NCBI GenBank assembly: GCA_051252005.1
Contig: JBPOEZ010000007.1
Span: 62,001 to 126,000 of the forward strand
Direction of reading: 5' to 3'
Source of the DNA: JACOMS01 sp051252005
GTDB taxonomy: Bacteria > Pseudomonadota > Alphaproteobacteria > Caulobacterales > Maricaulaceae
Length of the DNA: 64,000 bases
Numbering within the stretch: position 1 is the first letter of the stretch; each line of letters starts with the position of its first letter. Under the pieces are notes generated by a model, which worked only from the letters and a program-made list of their open reading frames with translations, did not search any database and was not told where the DNA came from. Of this stretch, positions 42,239 through 51,050 are shown piece by piece. Made by a program: the position numbers and the translations under genes.

Positions 42239-43101
42239 AAAGCTAGCGCCTTCGTCAAAGCATCCCGAGAAAAGTCCGGTTCATGGAACGGAAAAAGGTG
42301 ATGAAAATCGCTATGGTATGAAACCGCTCCGCCGCTAAGTTTATTTTGCACGGCCTTACGCATGCGCTTAGTGCTTACAGCGCCTTTACCGCCATAAATA
42401 ATCTGCGTGTTCGCAGGGAGCGCTGGCAAGGAGTGAAATAAATTTTGCCCTTGAGCAGTGAAAATAGCCTGTTCCCACAAAGGGTTACAGGCAAGCTGCA
42501 CTCCCTCTTTATGCAGTAACAGTCCGCCTTCGAGATAATCTTTTAGCGCCTGATCGCTCATGCCTTTAAAGGCGCCACGTCCTTGGTAGCGGTCAAAGGC
42601 CGCTTCAAAACTATCAAACACATTCCGCCGCCGTCCAGCATTTCTTGCGATAGGAACGCGCTTTTTCATATAGGCCCGCGCGCCCGGAAGTTGGGAAAAG
42701 TTTCTGGCTGCAAATGGAATAGTTACAGGATCCAATCCAACATAACCAGACAGTCTTCCCTTAATTTTGGGTGCTGTCAGAATCGCGCTGACCGCGCCAA
42801 AGGAATGTCCTGCGAGAACCACGGGATTCTCTATATAGCGCTCAATAAACTCGGCTATGTCATCCCGAAATATGTGCCAGTTTTTAAGACTACCGATATC
42901 CGTAGGCAGTTCGCTCATACCGTGCCCGCGAAGGTCAAGCGCAATCGCATGCACCCCAAGCGGTTCTAAGACCGAGCGATACGCGAGCCCGTTAAACCCG
43001 TTCGCATTGGCAAAGACGATACGAGGCGCGGCGGATACATCGCCAAAATGAACCGCCGATATACGGCCGTCACGGAGTTTATGAAAACGGCGTTCCACCA
43101 A
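42235..43101 (-). CDS. alpha/beta hydrolase
   Basis: A 288-residue hydrolase with the nucleophile elbow VLAGHSFGAVSA, the oxyanion region ANANGFNG, the DLRGHGMSE block, and a C-terminal His in SDFHHLFPFHEP. The substrate (ester, lactone or thioester) is unknown. It is the last gene of the fatty-acid operon. The start could be TTG (43101), which directly abuts the crotonase stop, or GTG at 43098; no ribosome site was seen. Confidence 0.78.
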   Translation of the reverse strand: MVERRFHKLRDGRISAVHFGDVSAAPRIVFANANGFNGLAYRSVLEPLGVHAIALDLRGHGMSELPTDIGSLKNWHIFRDDIAEFIERYIENPVVLAGHSFGAVSAILTAPKIKGRLSGYVGLDPVTIPFAARNFSQLPGARAYMKKRVPIARNAGRRRNVFDSFEAAFDRYQGRGAFKGMSDQALKDYLEGGLLLHKEGVQLACNPLWEQAIFTAQGQNLFHSLPALPANTQIIYGGKGAVSTKRMRKAVQNKLSGGAVSYHSDFHHLFPFHEPDFSRDALTKALAF

Positions 43102-43803
43102 TTACATCGCGTGTACTTTTTCAGGATCAAGGTCATCTGCGATGGCTTGGTCAAGGATGGCGAAGATGGCTTTGCGTGAGCGGCGCTTTGTATTTTTGAA
43201 CGCTGTTGCATTAGCCTGTGCAAACATTTGTCCCGCCATAGGGCCAGCCATTGGCAGCTGCTCGGCAGGGATAACACGGTCAAAGAAACCGGCATGCATC
43301 GCGCCTTTAGGCCCGAAAATTTCGCCGTTAATAACCGAGCGGTTGAAATAGTGAAGCGGGAGGCGATAGCGCCCTAGTTCAATACCAAAATTATGCATGG
43401 TCATGCCGATGAGTGTTTCGTTCAGGCCGATTTTAAAGTCGCCTTCGGGGATAATTCGGTAATCACAGGCGAGCGCAAGAAACGCGCCCATGGCAATCGT
43501 ATGTCCTGTCGAAACCATAATGACTGGACGCGGAAACGCCATGATGCGGCGCGCAAGCTTTGACCCCAGTGATGTCAGGTCTAGCGCGTCCTGAGGGCCT
43601 GCGCCCATTTCTTTCAGGTCAAAACCGCCAGAGAACACGCCGTCACGGCCCGTCAGAACAACAATAGCGTTATCGCTTTCGGCCTTGTCAAAAGCCGCGT
43701 TTAGATTGCCCAGCATAGACGTCGACAAAGCGTTGGCCTTGCCGTCATCCATTTTGATCGTCGCGACGCCGTTATCGAGTGTGTAGGTAACGTGGTTAGT
43801 CAT
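43102..43803 (-). CDS. enoyl-CoA hydratase/isomerase (crotonase) family protein
   Basis: A 233-residue crotonase-fold protein. The oxyanion-hole segments are FSGGFDLKEMG and TGHTIAMGAFLALACDYRI. In the second, the Glu pair used by classical hydratases is replaced by smaller residues, so the reaction may be isomerisation, thioester hydrolysis or decarboxylation rather than simple hydration. It lies between the fadJ-like gene and the hydrolase gene. Confidence 0.82.
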   Translation of the reverse strand: MTNHVTYTLDNGVATIKMDDGKANALSTSMLGNLNAAFDKAESDNAIVVLTGRDGVFSGGFDLKEMGAGPQDALDLTSLGSKLARRIMAFPRPVIMVSTGHTIAMGAFLALACDYRIIPEGDFKIGLNETLIGMTMHNFGIELGRYRLPLHYFNRSVINGEIFGPKGAMHAGFFDRVIPAEQLPMAGPMAGQMFAQANATAFKNTKRRSRKAIFAILDQAIADDLDPEKVHAM

Positions 43804-43841
43804 GTGGGATCCTTTTTATTATATACTGAGAGGTTTCCCCC

Positions 43842-43957
43842 CCATCCCCTTCCGCGTTTTATCAAACGCTCAGGGTACTTCCCCCGTACACGGCGGAAGA
43901 TAACTCAGTTCCTCCCCCGTTTAAGGGGGAGGTGCCTCGAAGAGGCGGAACGGGTTA
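43842..43957. repeat. palindromic intergenic repeat at the fadJ 3' end
   Basis: Several hairpins in a row: GCGTTT/AAACGC (43854-43869), CCTCCCCC/GGGGGAGG (43911-43932) and GCCTC/GAGGC (43934-43946). The outer ends (CATCCCCTTCCGC and GCGGAACGGGTTA) are imperfect complements of each other. The right end includes the stop codon of the fadJ-like gene. This form is frequent in alphaproteobacterial intergenic spacers. It may also terminate or stabilise the fad message. Confidence 0.65.
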
Positions 43958-46153
43958 GGCCGCCGCCTTACGGCCAAACTTGCCATAAAACGTTTCGCCG
44001 CTTTCAGCCATTTCGCGAAGTAAGGCCGGAACCTCAAACTGCGGGCCGTAAGCTTTGGCAAGCGCGTCAGCCCGTTTCACAAAACGCTTAGCGCCGATCG
44101 TGTCGATGAAGCTGATTGCACCGCCTGTGAAAGGCGCAAAGCCCCAACCAAAGATCGAGCCCAAATCCGCTTCGCGCGGATCATGGACAATGCCTTCAGC
44201 CATAGTGCGCGCCGCTTCGATAGCTTGGGTGTACATGATGCGGTCTTTGACGTCTTGAACATTAGGCTGCGGGTCTTGAAGGCCGTCCACGGCAAACTGT
44301 CCAAGTTCTTCCCATAGATGCTTTTCACGGCCTTCATAAACATAGAAACCCTTACCGTTTTTTCGGCCATAGCGTTCCGCGCCGTACAAAGTATTAATGA
44401 TGGGATCCATCTTTCCTTCGCTATATTGGCTTCCAAGGTCAGCCTTGGTTTGCGTCATGACTTTGTAGGCCAAGTCGATAGCAACTTCGTCTTGGAGAGA
44501 CAAAGGACCAACAGGCATGCCGGCCATTTTCGCGGCATTTTCAATCAAAGCCGGTTTCACGCCTTCGGAAAGCATGTTCATACCTTCGGTGATGTAGCGC
44601 ATGACGCAACGGTTGGCATAGAAACCGCGTGTATCTTCAACAACGATAGGCACTTTGCGAATTTTGGAAACAAAATCAATCGCGCGAGAAATTGCATAAT
44701 CGCTTGTTTTTTCGCCTTTGATAATCTCAACGAGCATCATCTTATGCACAGGGCTAAAGAAGTGAATACCAATGAAATTTTCAGGACGTGAAGACGCTTT
44801 AGCCAAATCCGTAATCGGGATAGTTGATGTGTTCGAACCAAACACAGCCGTGTCACCCATTTCTTCTTCAGCCATTTTCGTGATCTTGGCTTTAAGCTCA
44901 GAGTTTTCGAAAACCGCTTCGACAATAAGATCAACGTCTTTTAATTTTTTATAATCCGTTGTCGCAGTGATGCGGCTCGTGATTTTGTCAGCTTTTTCTT
45001 GTGTCGTCTTACCACGTTTGACCTTTTTGGCTTGCTCATCAATCGCAAACTGTTTGCCTTTGTCCGCGCCTTCTTGGTCACGGTCAATCAAGACAACCTC
45101 GATACCTGCCATGGCAGATACATAAGCGACGCCAGCGCCCATGAAGCCAGCGCCAATAACGCCAACTTTAGACACTGTGCCTTTTTCTTGGCCGGCTGGG
45201 CGAGCTTCGCCTTTTTCCAATGCTTGTTTGGACAGGAAGAGCGAACGCACCATGTTGCCAGATTCTGGGCGAAGCATAAGGTCACAGAAGTAACGCGTTT
45301 CAATACGAAGCGCTGCGTCCATACCCACTTGTGAGCCTTCATAGACACAGGCGAGGATGTTGCGCATAGCGGGGTAATTACCGTAGCTTTCTTTACGGAC
45401 CATCGCGTTCGCGCCTGCAAACATTTGGTAGCCTTGCGGCGTATAAGGCGCTCCGCCTGGGAATTTAAAGCGGTCTGCATCCCAAGGCTGTTTCGCTTTC
45501 GGGTTATCAAGACACCATTTTTTCGCTGTGGCGATCAGGTCTGCCGCAGGGACAATATCAGTGAAAATACCCATGCCTTTACCTTCGGCAGCGCCGAGGT
45601 TTTTGCCCTGCAAGAGAACAGCAGACGCGCCCATAAGTCCGGTAAGACGCGGCAATCTTTGTGTGCCACCGCCGCCCGGGAGAAGACCGATAAGGGCTTC
45701 TGGAAGACCAACTTTAACGCCGGGGTTGTCGGAGGCTGCGAAACGGCCTGTACAGGCCAGAACAAATTCAAATCCGCCGCCGAGCGCTAAGCCGTTAAGG
45801 GCAACCGCTACGGGCTTGCCGCAAGTTTCAAGTTCGCGGAAGGTTAGGTTTAAACCAATCACGCTATCAAATAGCGCTTTCTTCGCGGCCTCTGGATCTT
45901 TCGCCATGGCCGACCGCGCATGCGCAAGATTGCCGCCCATTTCTTCAAGGTCAGCACCAGCGCAGAAAGCGGCTTTACCAGATGTAATGACAGCGCCTTT
46001 GATACTGTCATCTGTTTGAATCATCTTCGTGAATTCTGCGATATCTGCCATAGAGCTATTGGACAGCACGTTCATAGAACGGCCCGGCATATCAAATGTG
46101 ATCAGCAGGATGCCGTCATCGTCTTTTTCAATTTTAAAGTTTTCCATTGTCAT
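43955..46153 (-). CDS. fadJ: 3-hydroxyacyl-CoA dehydrogenase / enoyl-CoA hydratase, fused (FadJ/FadB-like)
   Basis: A 732-residue bifunctional beta-oxidation enzyme. The crotonase domain (about 1-190) has GKAAFCAGADLEEM and NGLALGGGFEFVLACTGR, with Glu residues for hydration. The dehydrogenase begins at KVGVIGAGFMGAGVAYVSAMAG (about 328) and contains GIHFFSPVHKMMLVEIIKG, then a C-terminal 3HCDH domain. It would hydrate enoyl-CoA and oxidise the product with NAD+. It works with the thiolase encoded 17 bp upstream. Confidence 0.93.
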   Translation of the reverse strand: MTMENFKIEKDDDGILLITFDMPGRSMNVLSNSSMADIAEFTKMIQTDDSIKGAVITSGKAAFCAGADLEEMGGNLAHARSAMAKDPEAAKKALFDSVIGLNLTFRELETCGKPVAVALNGLALGGGFEFVLACTGRFAASDNPGVKVGLPEALIGLLPGGGGTQRLPRLTGLMGASAVLLQGKNLGAAEGKGMGIFTDIVPAADLIATAKKWCLDNPKAKQPWDADRFKFPGGAPYTPQGYQMFAGANAMVRKESYGNYPAMRNILACVYEGSQVGMDAALRIETRYFCDLMLRPESGNMVRSLFLSKQALEKGEARPAGQEKGTVSKVGVIGAGFMGAGVAYVSAMAGIEVVLIDRDQEGADKGKQFAIDEQAKKVKRGKTTQEKADKITSRITATTDYKKLKDVDLIVEAVFENSELKAKITKMAEEEMGDTAVFGSNTSTIPITDLAKASSRPENFIGIHFFSPVHKMMLVEIIKGEKTSDYAISRAIDFVSKIRKVPIVVEDTRGFYANRCVMRYITEGMNMLSEGVKPALIENAAKMAGMPVGPLSLQDEVAIDLAYKVMTQTKADLGSQYSEGKMDPIINTLYGAERYGRKNGKGFYVYEGREKHLWEELGQFAVDGLQDPQPNVQDVKDRIMYTQAIEAARTMAEGIVHDPREADLGSIFGWGFAPFTGGAISFIDTIGAKRFVKRADALAKAYGPQFEVPALLREMAESGETFYGKFGRKAAA

Positions 46154-46170
46154 ATCTCTTATATATTCGA

Positions 46171-47382
46171 TTAAACGCGTTCGATGATTGTGGCTGAGCC
46201 CATGCCGCCGCCAACACAGAGCGTGATTAAGGATGTCTCTTTGTCAGAGCGTTCAAGCTCGTCTACCATCGTACCAAGGATCATGGCGCCTGTGGCTCCA
46301 AGAGGATGGCCCATAGCAATCGCGCCGCCATTTACGTTGATTTTATCGTGGTTGATATTGTGGGCTTGCATGAAGCGAAGAACAACAGACGCGAACGCTT
46401 CGTTGAGCTCATACAGATCAATATCATCAACCGTCATGCCTGCACGCTTAAGCGCTTTCGCGGCCACGAATTCAGGGCCGGTTAACATGATCGTTGGCTC
46501 GGAACCAATTTCAGCAAAGGCGCGAATACGAGCGCGGGCTTTGAGGCCGAGTGCTTCGCCCATTTCCTTTGTCCCGATCAAAACAGCGGCTGCGCCGTCA
46601 ACGATGCCGGAGCTGTTGCCTGCATGGTGAACATGGTTGATTTTTTCGATCTCAGGATATTTCTGCATCGCGACGTAATCCATACCCGGCATAACGGTTC
46701 CCATGTTTAGGAAAGCAGGGTTTAGCGAACCGAGAGACTGCATGTCTGTTTCCGGACGCATATGCTCGTCTGTGCTTAAAATCGTTACGCCGAGCTGGTC
46801 TTTCACTGGCACGATAGATTTTTTGAAACGGCCTTCGTCCCATGCGCGTTTCGCGCGCTTTTGGGATTCGACAGCATAAGCATCAACATCATCACGGGAG
46901 AACCCGTTAAGCGTGGCAATTAAATCTGCGCCGATACCTTGCGGGACAATCGCGTGGTCAAAAGCGATTTGCGGATCAACGCCCATCGCGCCGCCGTCGC
47001 TACCCATAGGGACGCGGGACATGTGCTCGATACCGCCGCCGATGGTCATGTCGGCCATGCCGGACATCACTTTCGCCGCCGCCATATTTACCGCTTCAAG
47101 GCCAGAGGCGCAGAAACGATTGATCGTTACGCCCGCCGCTGTTTCGGCATAACCTGCCGTAATCGCCGAGACGCGCGCAATATCAGCGCCTTGTTCACCC
47201 ACAGGGGACACACACCCCATAACAATGTCATCAATCTTGGATGTGTCGAGATCGTTACGATCGCGAAGCGCTTCGAGTTGCTGTGTGAGCATCGAAAGCG
47301 GCGTGATTTCATGCAAGCTCCCTGATTTTTTACCCTTACCGCGCGGTGTTCTCACCGCGTCAAAAATATATGCGTCTGCCAT
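46171..47382 (-). CDS. fadI: acetyl-CoA C-acyltransferase (3-ketoacyl-CoA thiolase)
   Basis: A 403-residue thiolase. The nucleophilic Cys91 is in NRFCASGLEAVNMA. The later GHPLGATGA and the C-terminal CVGGGMGSA (second catalytic Cys) are normal. It cleaves 3-ketoacyl-CoA to give acetyl-CoA, the last beta-oxidation step, and sits beside its FadJ partner, from which it is separated by 17 bp. Confidence 0.93.
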   Translation of the reverse strand: MADAYIFDAVRTPRGKGKKSGSLHEITPLSMLTQQLEALRDRNDLDTSKIDDIVMGCVSPVGEQGADIARVSAITAGYAETAAGVTINRFCASGLEAVNMAAAKVMSGMADMTIGGGIEHMSRVPMGSDGGAMGVDPQIAFDHAIVPQGIGADLIATLNGFSRDDVDAYAVESQKRAKRAWDEGRFKKSIVPVKDQLGVTILSTDEHMRPETDMQSLGSLNPAFLNMGTVMPGMDYVAMQKYPEIEKINHVHHAGNSSGIVDGAAAVLIGTKEMGEALGLKARARIRAFAEIGSEPTIMLTGPEFVAAKALKRAGMTVDDIDLYELNEAFASVVLRFMQAHNINHDKINVNGGAIAMGHPLGATGAMILGTMVDELERSDKETSLITLCVGGGMGSATIIERV

Positions 47383-47424
47383 GTTGGCCTCCTTAAAGAC
47401 TAAATTGTTATGTGTTGGAATTCA

Positions 47425-48582
47425 CTAAAGTGATCGACTGATGACCATTTTCATGATCTCGTTGGTGCCGCCGTAAATTCTCTGTACCCGAGAGTTGCGC
47501 CATTGGCGCGCAACGGGATATTCATTCATGAAGCCGTAACCGCCAAAGAGCTGTAGACACCTGTCCATAACTTCGCATTCTTTGTCTGAAACCCAATATT
47601 TGGCCATTGACGCAGTGACTGTATCCAGTTCTCCGCGAAGGTGTTTAGCGGCGCAGTCATACACAAAAGTCTTTGCAACTTTCGTGATGGTTTTACATTC
47701 TGCGAGTTCAAACTGTGTGTTTTGGAAATCCAATATGCGTTTACCAAAAGCGCGGCGCTCTTTTACGTATTCAATTGTGTGGCGTAGAGCTTTCTCCATA
47801 CTCGCCACGCCTTGAACGGCAATATTAAGGCGCTCTTGCGGAAGCTCGGATTGAAGCTGAATAAAGCCCATTCCGGTATCTTCGCCGAGAAGCGCGTCCG
47901 CAGGCACTTGCATATCATCAAAGAAAAGCTCGGCCGTATCTGCCGCGTCATGCCCGACCTTGTCGAGAACGCGTCCGCGCCGAAAACCGGGGTTGCCGTC
48001 TGTTTCAACAACAAAAAGCGACTTAGAGTGTTTTCCTTCACCGCCTGTATCCGCAACAATAATAACAAAATTTGTTGTACCGCCATTTGTGATAAAGGTC
48101 TTGGACCCATTAATTACCCAGCCATTTCCGGACTTCTTAGCATTTGTCTTGATCCCCAAAAGATCAGAACCCGTGCCTGGTTCAGTCATCGCGATAGAAC
48201 CGATAAGTTCTCCGCTCGCCATGCGCGGAAGCCATTTTTGTTTTTGCTCTTCCGTGCCGTAATTCAAGATATAGGGCGCAACAATCGCATTATGAAGCGA
48301 AAGACCAAAGCCATCAACTTCGGCGGCTTCTAGTTCTTCCATAATGATCATTTCATGACGGTAATCACCACCGCCCCCACCATACTCTTCTGGGATTGCA
48401 GTATTAAGAAGACCCATCTGGCCAGCTTTACGCCAATATTCGGCAGGAACACCTTTGTTCTTGCGAAAGCTTTCGGAATGCGGCGCCATTTCGCGAGTAT
48501 AGAATCCGTTTACAGCTTCACGGAAGATATTGATATCCTCCTCGTCATACCAATCAGGGTTTTTAAAATCTAATACGCTCAT
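47425..48582 (-). CDS. acyl-CoA dehydrogenase (LCAD/IVD type)
   Basis: A 385-residue FAD enzyme starting MSVLDFKNPDW, with AGGAGA before the ATG at 48582. The flavin/substrate region has AMTEPGTGSDL and ITNGGTTNFVIIVA, and the C-terminal block is QLFGGYGFMNEYPVARQWRNSRVQ. The usual catalytic Glu of short/medium-chain enzymes is Gly here (IYGGTNEI). Glu250 in LPQERLNIA sits where isovaleryl- and long-chain dehydrogenases have theirs. It should therefore act on branched or long acyl-CoA. It is the third gene of the MerR-led operon. Confidence 0.88.
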   Translation of the reverse strand: MSVLDFKNPDWYDEEDINIFREAVNGFYTREMAPHSESFRKNKGVPAEYWRKAGQMGLLNTAIPEEYGGGGGDYRHEMIIMEELEAAEVDGFGLSLHNAIVAPYILNYGTEEQKQKWLPRMASGELIGSIAMTEPGTGSDLLGIKTNAKKSGNGWVINGSKTFITNGGTTNFVIIVADTGGEGKHSKSLFVVETDGNPGFRRGRVLDKVGHDAADTAELFFDDMQVPADALLGEDTGMGFIQLQSELPQERLNIAVQGVASMEKALRHTIEYVKERRAFGKRILDFQNTQFELAECKTITKVAKTFVYDCAAKHLRGELDTVTASMAKYWVSDKECEVMDRCLQLFGGYGFMNEYPVARQWRNSRVQRIYGGTNEIMKMVISRSL

Positions 48583-48592
48583 TTTTCGTCTC

Positions 48593-50383
48593 CTAGAATC
48601 GGTCTGCAGCAAGAGCCATTACAGGTTCTGCGCCGCTTTGTAGTTTGGCCAAGTGGGCATCAATTTGCGGCAAAAGGCGCGCAAGGAAATACTTCCCTGT
48701 CGTAATTTTATCCGCGTAGAATGGGTCATCATTTCCGGCATCAATCTTAGCTTGAGCCACCTTAGCCATTTTAGCCCACATGTAAGCATGCATTGCGAGG
48801 CCAAGCATATGCATATAATCGACACTGCCAGCACCCGCATTATCAGGATTGCTCATGCCGTTTTGCATGATCCACATTGTGCCTTTGGTTAACGTATCTT
48901 TTCCGTGCTTGAGACCTTCAATGAACGGAGCAATAGAGGTTTCGCCCTCATTGTCTTTTACAAAGGCGTCGATTTCTGAGGAAATCGCCATAAGAGCCCT
49001 GCCGCCATGTCGTGCTAATTTACGGCCAACAAGGTCAAGCGCTTGCACGCCATTTGTGCCTTCGTAGATTTGCGCAATACGAGCATCACGAACAAATTGA
49101 CTCATGCCCCATTCTTCGATGTATCCGTGACCGCCATATACTTGCTGTGCGTCCACACAGTTTTGAAAACCAATATCTGTAGTAAAGCCTTTGATGACGG
49201 GAGTCATCAAACCTAAGAAATCATCAGCCTGCTCACGAACTTTCTCGTTCGGAGAATATTTTTCTAAATCCTCTTGAAGAGCTGTCGTATAGATAAATGC
49301 GCGGGACGCTTCGTTAAAGGCCCGTATATCCATCAGCATACGCCGTACATTTGGATGCACGATAATAGGATCAGCGGGACCATTTTCATTTTTTGGACCC
49401 GTAAGGGCCCGACCTTGTAAACGGTCATTAGCATAGGCTACAGCGTTCTGATACGCGACTTCAGACTGGCAGAGACCTTGCATGCCAACGCCCATTCTCG
49501 CTTCATTCATCATGACGAACATAACTTTTAGGCCTTTGTTCTCATCACCGATTAATTCTCCAACTGCATCATCATAATTCATGACGCAGGTTGAGTTACC
49601 GTGAATGCCCATTTTTTTCTCAATAGAACCGCAAGAAACGCCGTTTTCATCACCAACATTTCCATCCGCGTCGACTGCCATTTTCGGAACAATAAAAAGA
49701 GAAATCCCTTTCACACCCGCAGGCGCCCCTTCGATGCGAGCTAGCACAAGGTGAATGATATTTTCACTCATGCTATGTTCACCTGCGGAGATGAATATCT
49801 TTTGGCCTGTAATTTTGTATTTCCCGTCAGGCTGCAAAACGGCTTTGGTTTTCAAAAGCCCTAAATCCGTACCGCAATGCGATTCTGTTAGGTTCATTGT
49901 ACCTGTCCATTCACCACTATACATGCGCGGCAGGTAAAGCTGCTTTTGCACTTCGGAGCCTCCGATGGAGATCGCTTTTGCTGCGCCATTCGTTAGGCCG
50001 GGATACATACCAAAGGCCATGTTCGCCGAAGATGACATCTCTGCAGACGCCATACCGACAATACCTGGAAGGCCTTGCCCGCCGTAAGCCGGATCAGCAG
50101 ATAGCCCCATCCAGCCATTTTGGCGCATTTGGTCAAAAGCTTCTTTGAAACCTGGCGGCGTCGTGACAGACCCATCGGCGTTTCGAACGCAACCATGCTC
50201 GTCACCGATCTGGTTAAGTGGTGCAAGAACTTCCTCAGCAAACTTCCCAGATTCACCAATGATTGCATCAATCATTTCCGCATCCATTTCAGCAAAAGCC
50301 GCAAGATTAGAATATTGTGATAGATTCAGCACTTCGTGCATGAGGAACTGAATATCGCGTATAGGGGCCTTATATGTCGGCAT
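48593..50383 (-). CDS. acyl-CoA dehydrogenase with extra C-terminal domain (FadE-like)
   Basis: A 596-residue acyl-CoA dehydrogenase of the long form (about 590-600), which has a C-terminal extension after the flavin domain. The block QQVYGGHGYIEEWGMSQFVRDARIAQIYEGTNG is present, with the catalytic Glu in YEGT. The N-terminal MTEP-type block appears as MNLTESHCGTDLG. Members of this group act on medium/long chains, and some on 3-methylmercaptopropionyl-CoA. It is the second gene of the operon, 20 bp after merR. Confidence 0.9.
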   Translation of the reverse strand: MPTYKAPIRDIQFLMHEVLNLSQYSNLAAFAEMDAEMIDAIIGESGKFAEEVLAPLNQIGDEHGCVRNADGSVTTPPGFKEAFDQMRQNGWMGLSADPAYGGQGLPGIVGMASAEMSSSANMAFGMYPGLTNGAAKAISIGGSEVQKQLYLPRMYSGEWTGTMNLTESHCGTDLGLLKTKAVLQPDGKYKITGQKIFISAGEHSMSENIIHLVLARIEGAPAGVKGISLFIVPKMAVDADGNVGDENGVSCGSIEKKMGIHGNSTCVMNYDDAVGELIGDENKGLKVMFVMMNEARMGVGMQGLCQSEVAYQNAVAYANDRLQGRALTGPKNENGPADPIIVHPNVRRMLMDIRAFNEASRAFIYTTALQEDLEKYSPNEKVREQADDFLGLMTPVIKGFTTDIGFQNCVDAQQVYGGHGYIEEWGMSQFVRDARIAQIYEGTNGVQALDLVGRKLARHGGRALMAISSEIDAFVKDNEGETSIAPFIEGLKHGKDTLTKGTMWIMQNGMSNPDNAGAGSVDYMHMLGLAMHAYMWAKMAKVAQAKIDAGNDDPFYADKITTGKYFLARLLPQIDAHLAKLQSGAEPVMALAADRF

Positions 50384-50403
50384 GATTTTTCCTTTTTAAT
50401 AGT

Positions 50404-50934
50404 CTATGAGGAGACAGTTTTTGAGATGTTCTTCACCTCGTCAAAACCAAATCCATCGTCTAAGTGTTCGCGTAATGCTGCATCATATGCTTGCGCATAT
50501 TTAAAGACCCCAGATTGTTCAGGAGCCGTTTCGATGTACGTGTCAATTCGGTCGCAAAGTTCTGACAAGTCTGCTGTTAAGACATCAATGTCCGTGCGAC
50601 GGCGGCGAAGTGACCCGATAACTTTCTTGAACTTATCACGGCGAGCCACAAGGTCTTCGCGGTTGGCCACAAGCCCGTCTCTGACCTCTAAAACCGTTTT
50701 TATATCTTCAAGGCTAAACCCCAAACGCTTGGCCCGCGCAATGCGTTCCATTTGGGTCCGATCGTTGGGTCCAAAAACTCTTGATCCAGCTTGGCGCGAC
50801 GGCTCAAGCAAACCCTTATCTTCATAGAATCTAAGGGTGCGAGGCGTTGTATCAAAAAGAGCCGCAAAGTCCTGTATACCCCAAGACAGGGTAGGGGCCG
50901 TTGCGGCGCTTATCATATCATCAGGCAATGTCAT
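50404..50934 (-). CDS. MerR-family transcriptional regulator of the beta-oxidation operon
   Basis: A 176-residue regulator. The N-terminal winged helix has FAALFDTTPRTLRFYEDKGLLEPSR, and the second part, ERIARAKRLGFSLEDIKTVL, completes the MerR DNA-binding domain. A long coiled coil follows (KFKKVIGSLRRRRTDIDVL) with no metal-binding cysteines. It resembles the LiuR/PsrA-like group that controls acyl-CoA catabolism. It leads the operon and lies 21 bp downstream of a perfect palindrome, so it probably represses itself and the genes behind it. Confidence 0.85.
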   Translation of the reverse strand: MTLPDDMISAATAPTLSWGIQDFAALFDTTPRTLRFYEDKGLLEPSRQAGSRVFGPNDRTQMERIARAKRLGFSLEDIKTVLEVRDGLVANREDLVARRDKFKKVIGSLRRRRTDIDVLTADLSELCDRIDTYIETAPEQSGVFKYAQAYDAALREHLDDGFGFDEVKNISKTVSS

Positions 50935-50954
50935 TTCTCCGCCTTTAACTTACG

Positions 50955-50970
50955 TTGACGTTAACGTCAA
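50955..50970. promoter_or_regulatory. 16-bp palindromic operator for the MerR protein
   Basis: TTGACGTTAACGTCAA is a perfect 16-bp palindrome. It lies 21 bp before the MerR start and 81 bp before the divergent gene. The form resembles the sites known for LiuR-type MerR regulators (ACGT-containing palindromes). Its position suits autoregulation and perhaps control of the divergent gene too. Confidence 0.72.
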
Positions 50971-51050
50971 GCAAACGTAGCAGTAAAACCTACCCGCCGT
51001 ATCTGTAACCACGTCTTGACCCCTTAAGCGGGCTATGAGAAAGCAGATTT

